Made by a program: the position numbers and the translations under genes. From assembly GCA_005799495.1 (NCBI GenBank), contig SYGP01000035.1, positions 62,001 to 126,000 on the forward strand: DNA of 64,000 nucleotides, written 5' to 3'. The notes below the pieces were generated by a model. That model made no database searches, was not told the origin of the DNA, and saw only the letters and a program-made list of their open reading frames with translations. Shown one piece after another: positions 62,600-64,000 of the stretch (within the stretch, counting starts at the first letter, position 1; each line of letters starts with the position of its first letter). The DNA comes from Planctomycetia bacterium. Its GTDB lineage: Bacteria; Planctomycetota; Phycisphaerae; Phycisphaerales; SM1A02.

Positions 62600-64000
62600 T
62601 CAGGTCCCCATCCGCGCGCGGAGCGTTTCGGCGCCGCGGCTGCGGACTTCCCCCGACAGCCCCTCGACGAAAGCGTCGAAGCCAATCTCGCCGAGATTCG
62701 CTTCAGTACCGAACGCGCGGACGCTGACCTTGCGCCCTTCCGCATCGCGCGGGCCGACAACGGCGAGGTAAGGAACCTTCATTTCACTGGCGTCCTTGAT
62801 CTTGCCTTGGATGCGTTCATTGCCCTCATCGATGCCCGCGCGAAGTCCCGCCGTCACCAACGCGCCGTGGAGTTCGCGCGCATAGGTCGCACTCTTCTCA
62901 CTGATGGGCAGCACGCGGACCTGTTCGGGTGCGAGCCATGCGGGGAAGGCGCCGGCGAAGTGCTCGATGAGGCAACCGATGAACCGCTCCATGCTGCCGA
63001 ATGGCGCACGGTGAATCATGACGGGTCGGTGCGGCTGATTGTCCGCGCCGACATAGGTGAGGTTGAAGCGCTCGGGCAGGTTGTAATCCACCTGCACGGT
63101 TCCGAGCTGCCAACTGCGTCCAATGACATCCTTCACGACGAAGTCAATCTTGGGTCCGTAGAACGCCGCCTCGCCCGGCTCCTCACTGAACGGAACGCCG
63201 AGCGTGCGTGCAGCAGTTCGGCAGGCGTCTTCCGCCTTGTCCCAGTTCTTCGGATCCCCGACATACTTGGCGCTGTCCGGGTCGCGTAGTCCGACCCGCA
63301 CTCGGTAGTCGTGCATGCCGAGGGTCCCGAAAATCAGTTTGACGAGACTGAGGCAGCCAAGAAGCTCCTGCGCAACTTGATCCTCGCGACAGAAGAGGTG
63401 CGCATCGTCCTGCGTGAAGCCGCGCACGCGCGTCATGCCGCCAATCTCGCCCGATTGTTCCCAGCGGTACACGGTGCCGAACTCGCTGAGGCGCACGGGC
63501 ATGTCGCGGTAACTATGGGGACTGCTCGCAAAAATGCGGATGTGGTGCGGGCAGTTCATCGGCTTGAGCAGATAGCCGTCGATCTCGCCCTTCTCCAAAC
63601 GGTTCGCCAACTCGCTGCAACTGCAGCCCTCCTTCGCGAGCGCCGCCATCTGCTCATGCTCGATCACGGGTGGGTATTGGCTCTCGCGGTAGTAGGGGAA
63701 GTGACCGCTCGTGCGGTAGAGGTCGAGTTTGCCGATGTGCGGAGTGAACACCTGCGTGTAACCCTGCTTGCGCAGTTCATCGCTGATGAAGTTCTGGAGT
63801 TCCTGGCGAACGATGCTGCCGTTGGGGGTCCAGAGGATCAGCCCTTGCCCGACCATCTCATCGATGTGGAAGAGGCGCAATTGCTTGCCGAGCACACGGT
63901 GATCGCGCTTCTTTGCCTCATCGAGCTGCGTCAGATGTGCCGCGAGTTCCTCGGCCGTCGCGAACGCCGTGCCATAGACGCGGGTCAATCGGTCGAGCGT
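62600..64000 (-). CDS. thrS: Threonyl-tRNA synthetase (5' end outside window)
   Basis: 466 codons of an open frame that enters from the right edge (TLDRLTRVYGTAF...), so the TGS and editing domains (~180 residues) are missing. The catalytic core is intact: zinc ligands in KPMNCPHH (Cys), QDDAHLF (His) and MIHRAPFGSMERF (His), plus YGPKIDFVV. The anticodon-binding domain follows (EQVRVLPISEKSATYA). It charges tRNA-Thr. thrS before infC is the usual bacterial order. Confidence 0.96.
   Translation of the reverse strand, partial: TLDRLTRVYGTAFATAEELAAHLTQLDEAKKRDHRVLGKQLRLFHIDEMVGQGLILWTPNGSIVRQELQNFISDELRKQGYTQVFTPHIGKLDLYRTSGHFPYYRESQYPPVIEHEQMAALAKEGCSCSELANRLEKGEIDGYLLKPMNCPHHIRIFASSPHSYRDMPVRLSEFGTVYRWEQSGEIGGMTRVRGFTQDDAHLFCREDQVAQELLGCLSLVKLIFGTLGMHDYRVRVGLRDPDSAKYVGDPKNWDKAEDACRTAARTLGVPFSEEPGEAAFYGPKIDFVVKDVIGRSWQLGTVQVDYNLPERFNLTYVGADNQPHRPVMIHRAPFGSMERFIGCLIEHFAGAFPAWLAPEQVRVLPISEKSATYARELHGALVTAGLRAGIDEGNERIQGKIKDASEMKVPYLAVVGPRDAEGRKVSVRAFGTEANLGEIGFDAFVEGLSGEVRSRGAETLRARMGT

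Overview
The window is a dense, GC-rich bacterial chromosome segment. It most likely comes from a planctomycete of the Phycisphaerae/Phycisphaerales type. The evidence is a secreted protein ending in a single dockerin-like calcium repeat (a C-terminal tag common in that group), an ECF sigma factor of the planctomycete type, a membrane Ser/Thr kinase with TPR repeats, and a tricorn-like protease. The assignment is inference; no rRNA is present.

Layout. 1-16 kb is a mosaic of mostly single genes: a transglutaminase-like membrane protein (cut by the left edge) behind a PknB-type kinase, a dockerin-tagged secreted protein, a small membrane protein, an S9 oligopeptidase, a CNT nucleoside transporter, tRNA-Gly(GCC), a secreted phosphodiesterase/sialate-O-acetylesterase fusion and a 1247-residue tricorn-like protease. 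16-25 kb (minus strand) holds tRNA-Ser(UGA) and an apparently single operon prfB - glycogen debranching enzyme - GH63-like glucosidase - hybrid histidine kinase. prfB needs a +1 frameshift at CTT TAA C. 25-30 kb (plus) is lysS, a transglutaminase-like protein, nnrD and a YhaM-type nuclease. 30-34.7 kb (minus) is an envelope-type cluster: a secreted protein, a putative lipoprotein, a GT2 glycosyltransferase and a protein of unknown family.

34.7-50.7 kb is the fused S10-spc-alpha ribosomal protein operon (rpsJ to rplQ, with secY, map, infA and rpoA). It lacks rpmD, adk and rpsD. S14 and L36 are both cysteine-depleted, zinc-independent forms, and S5, S17, L15 and L17 carry long low-complexity tails.

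50.7-64 kb (mostly minus) has pheS without pheT, a 480-base intergenic region with a nested inverted repeat, an ECF sigma factor coupled to a small unknown protein, a compact arginine operon argR-C-B-F-G-H(A)-J in which argH is fused to an N-acetylglutamate synthase domain, then infC (probable AUU start) and thrS (cut by the right edge).

A window-wide pattern: most genes that begin a transcription unit lack a Shine-Dalgarno sequence but carry a TAGNNT-like -10 box only 6-9 nt before the start codon, whereas genes inside operons often have GGAG-type sites or 4-base stop/start overlaps. This suggests leaderless mRNAs are common for first genes in this organism.
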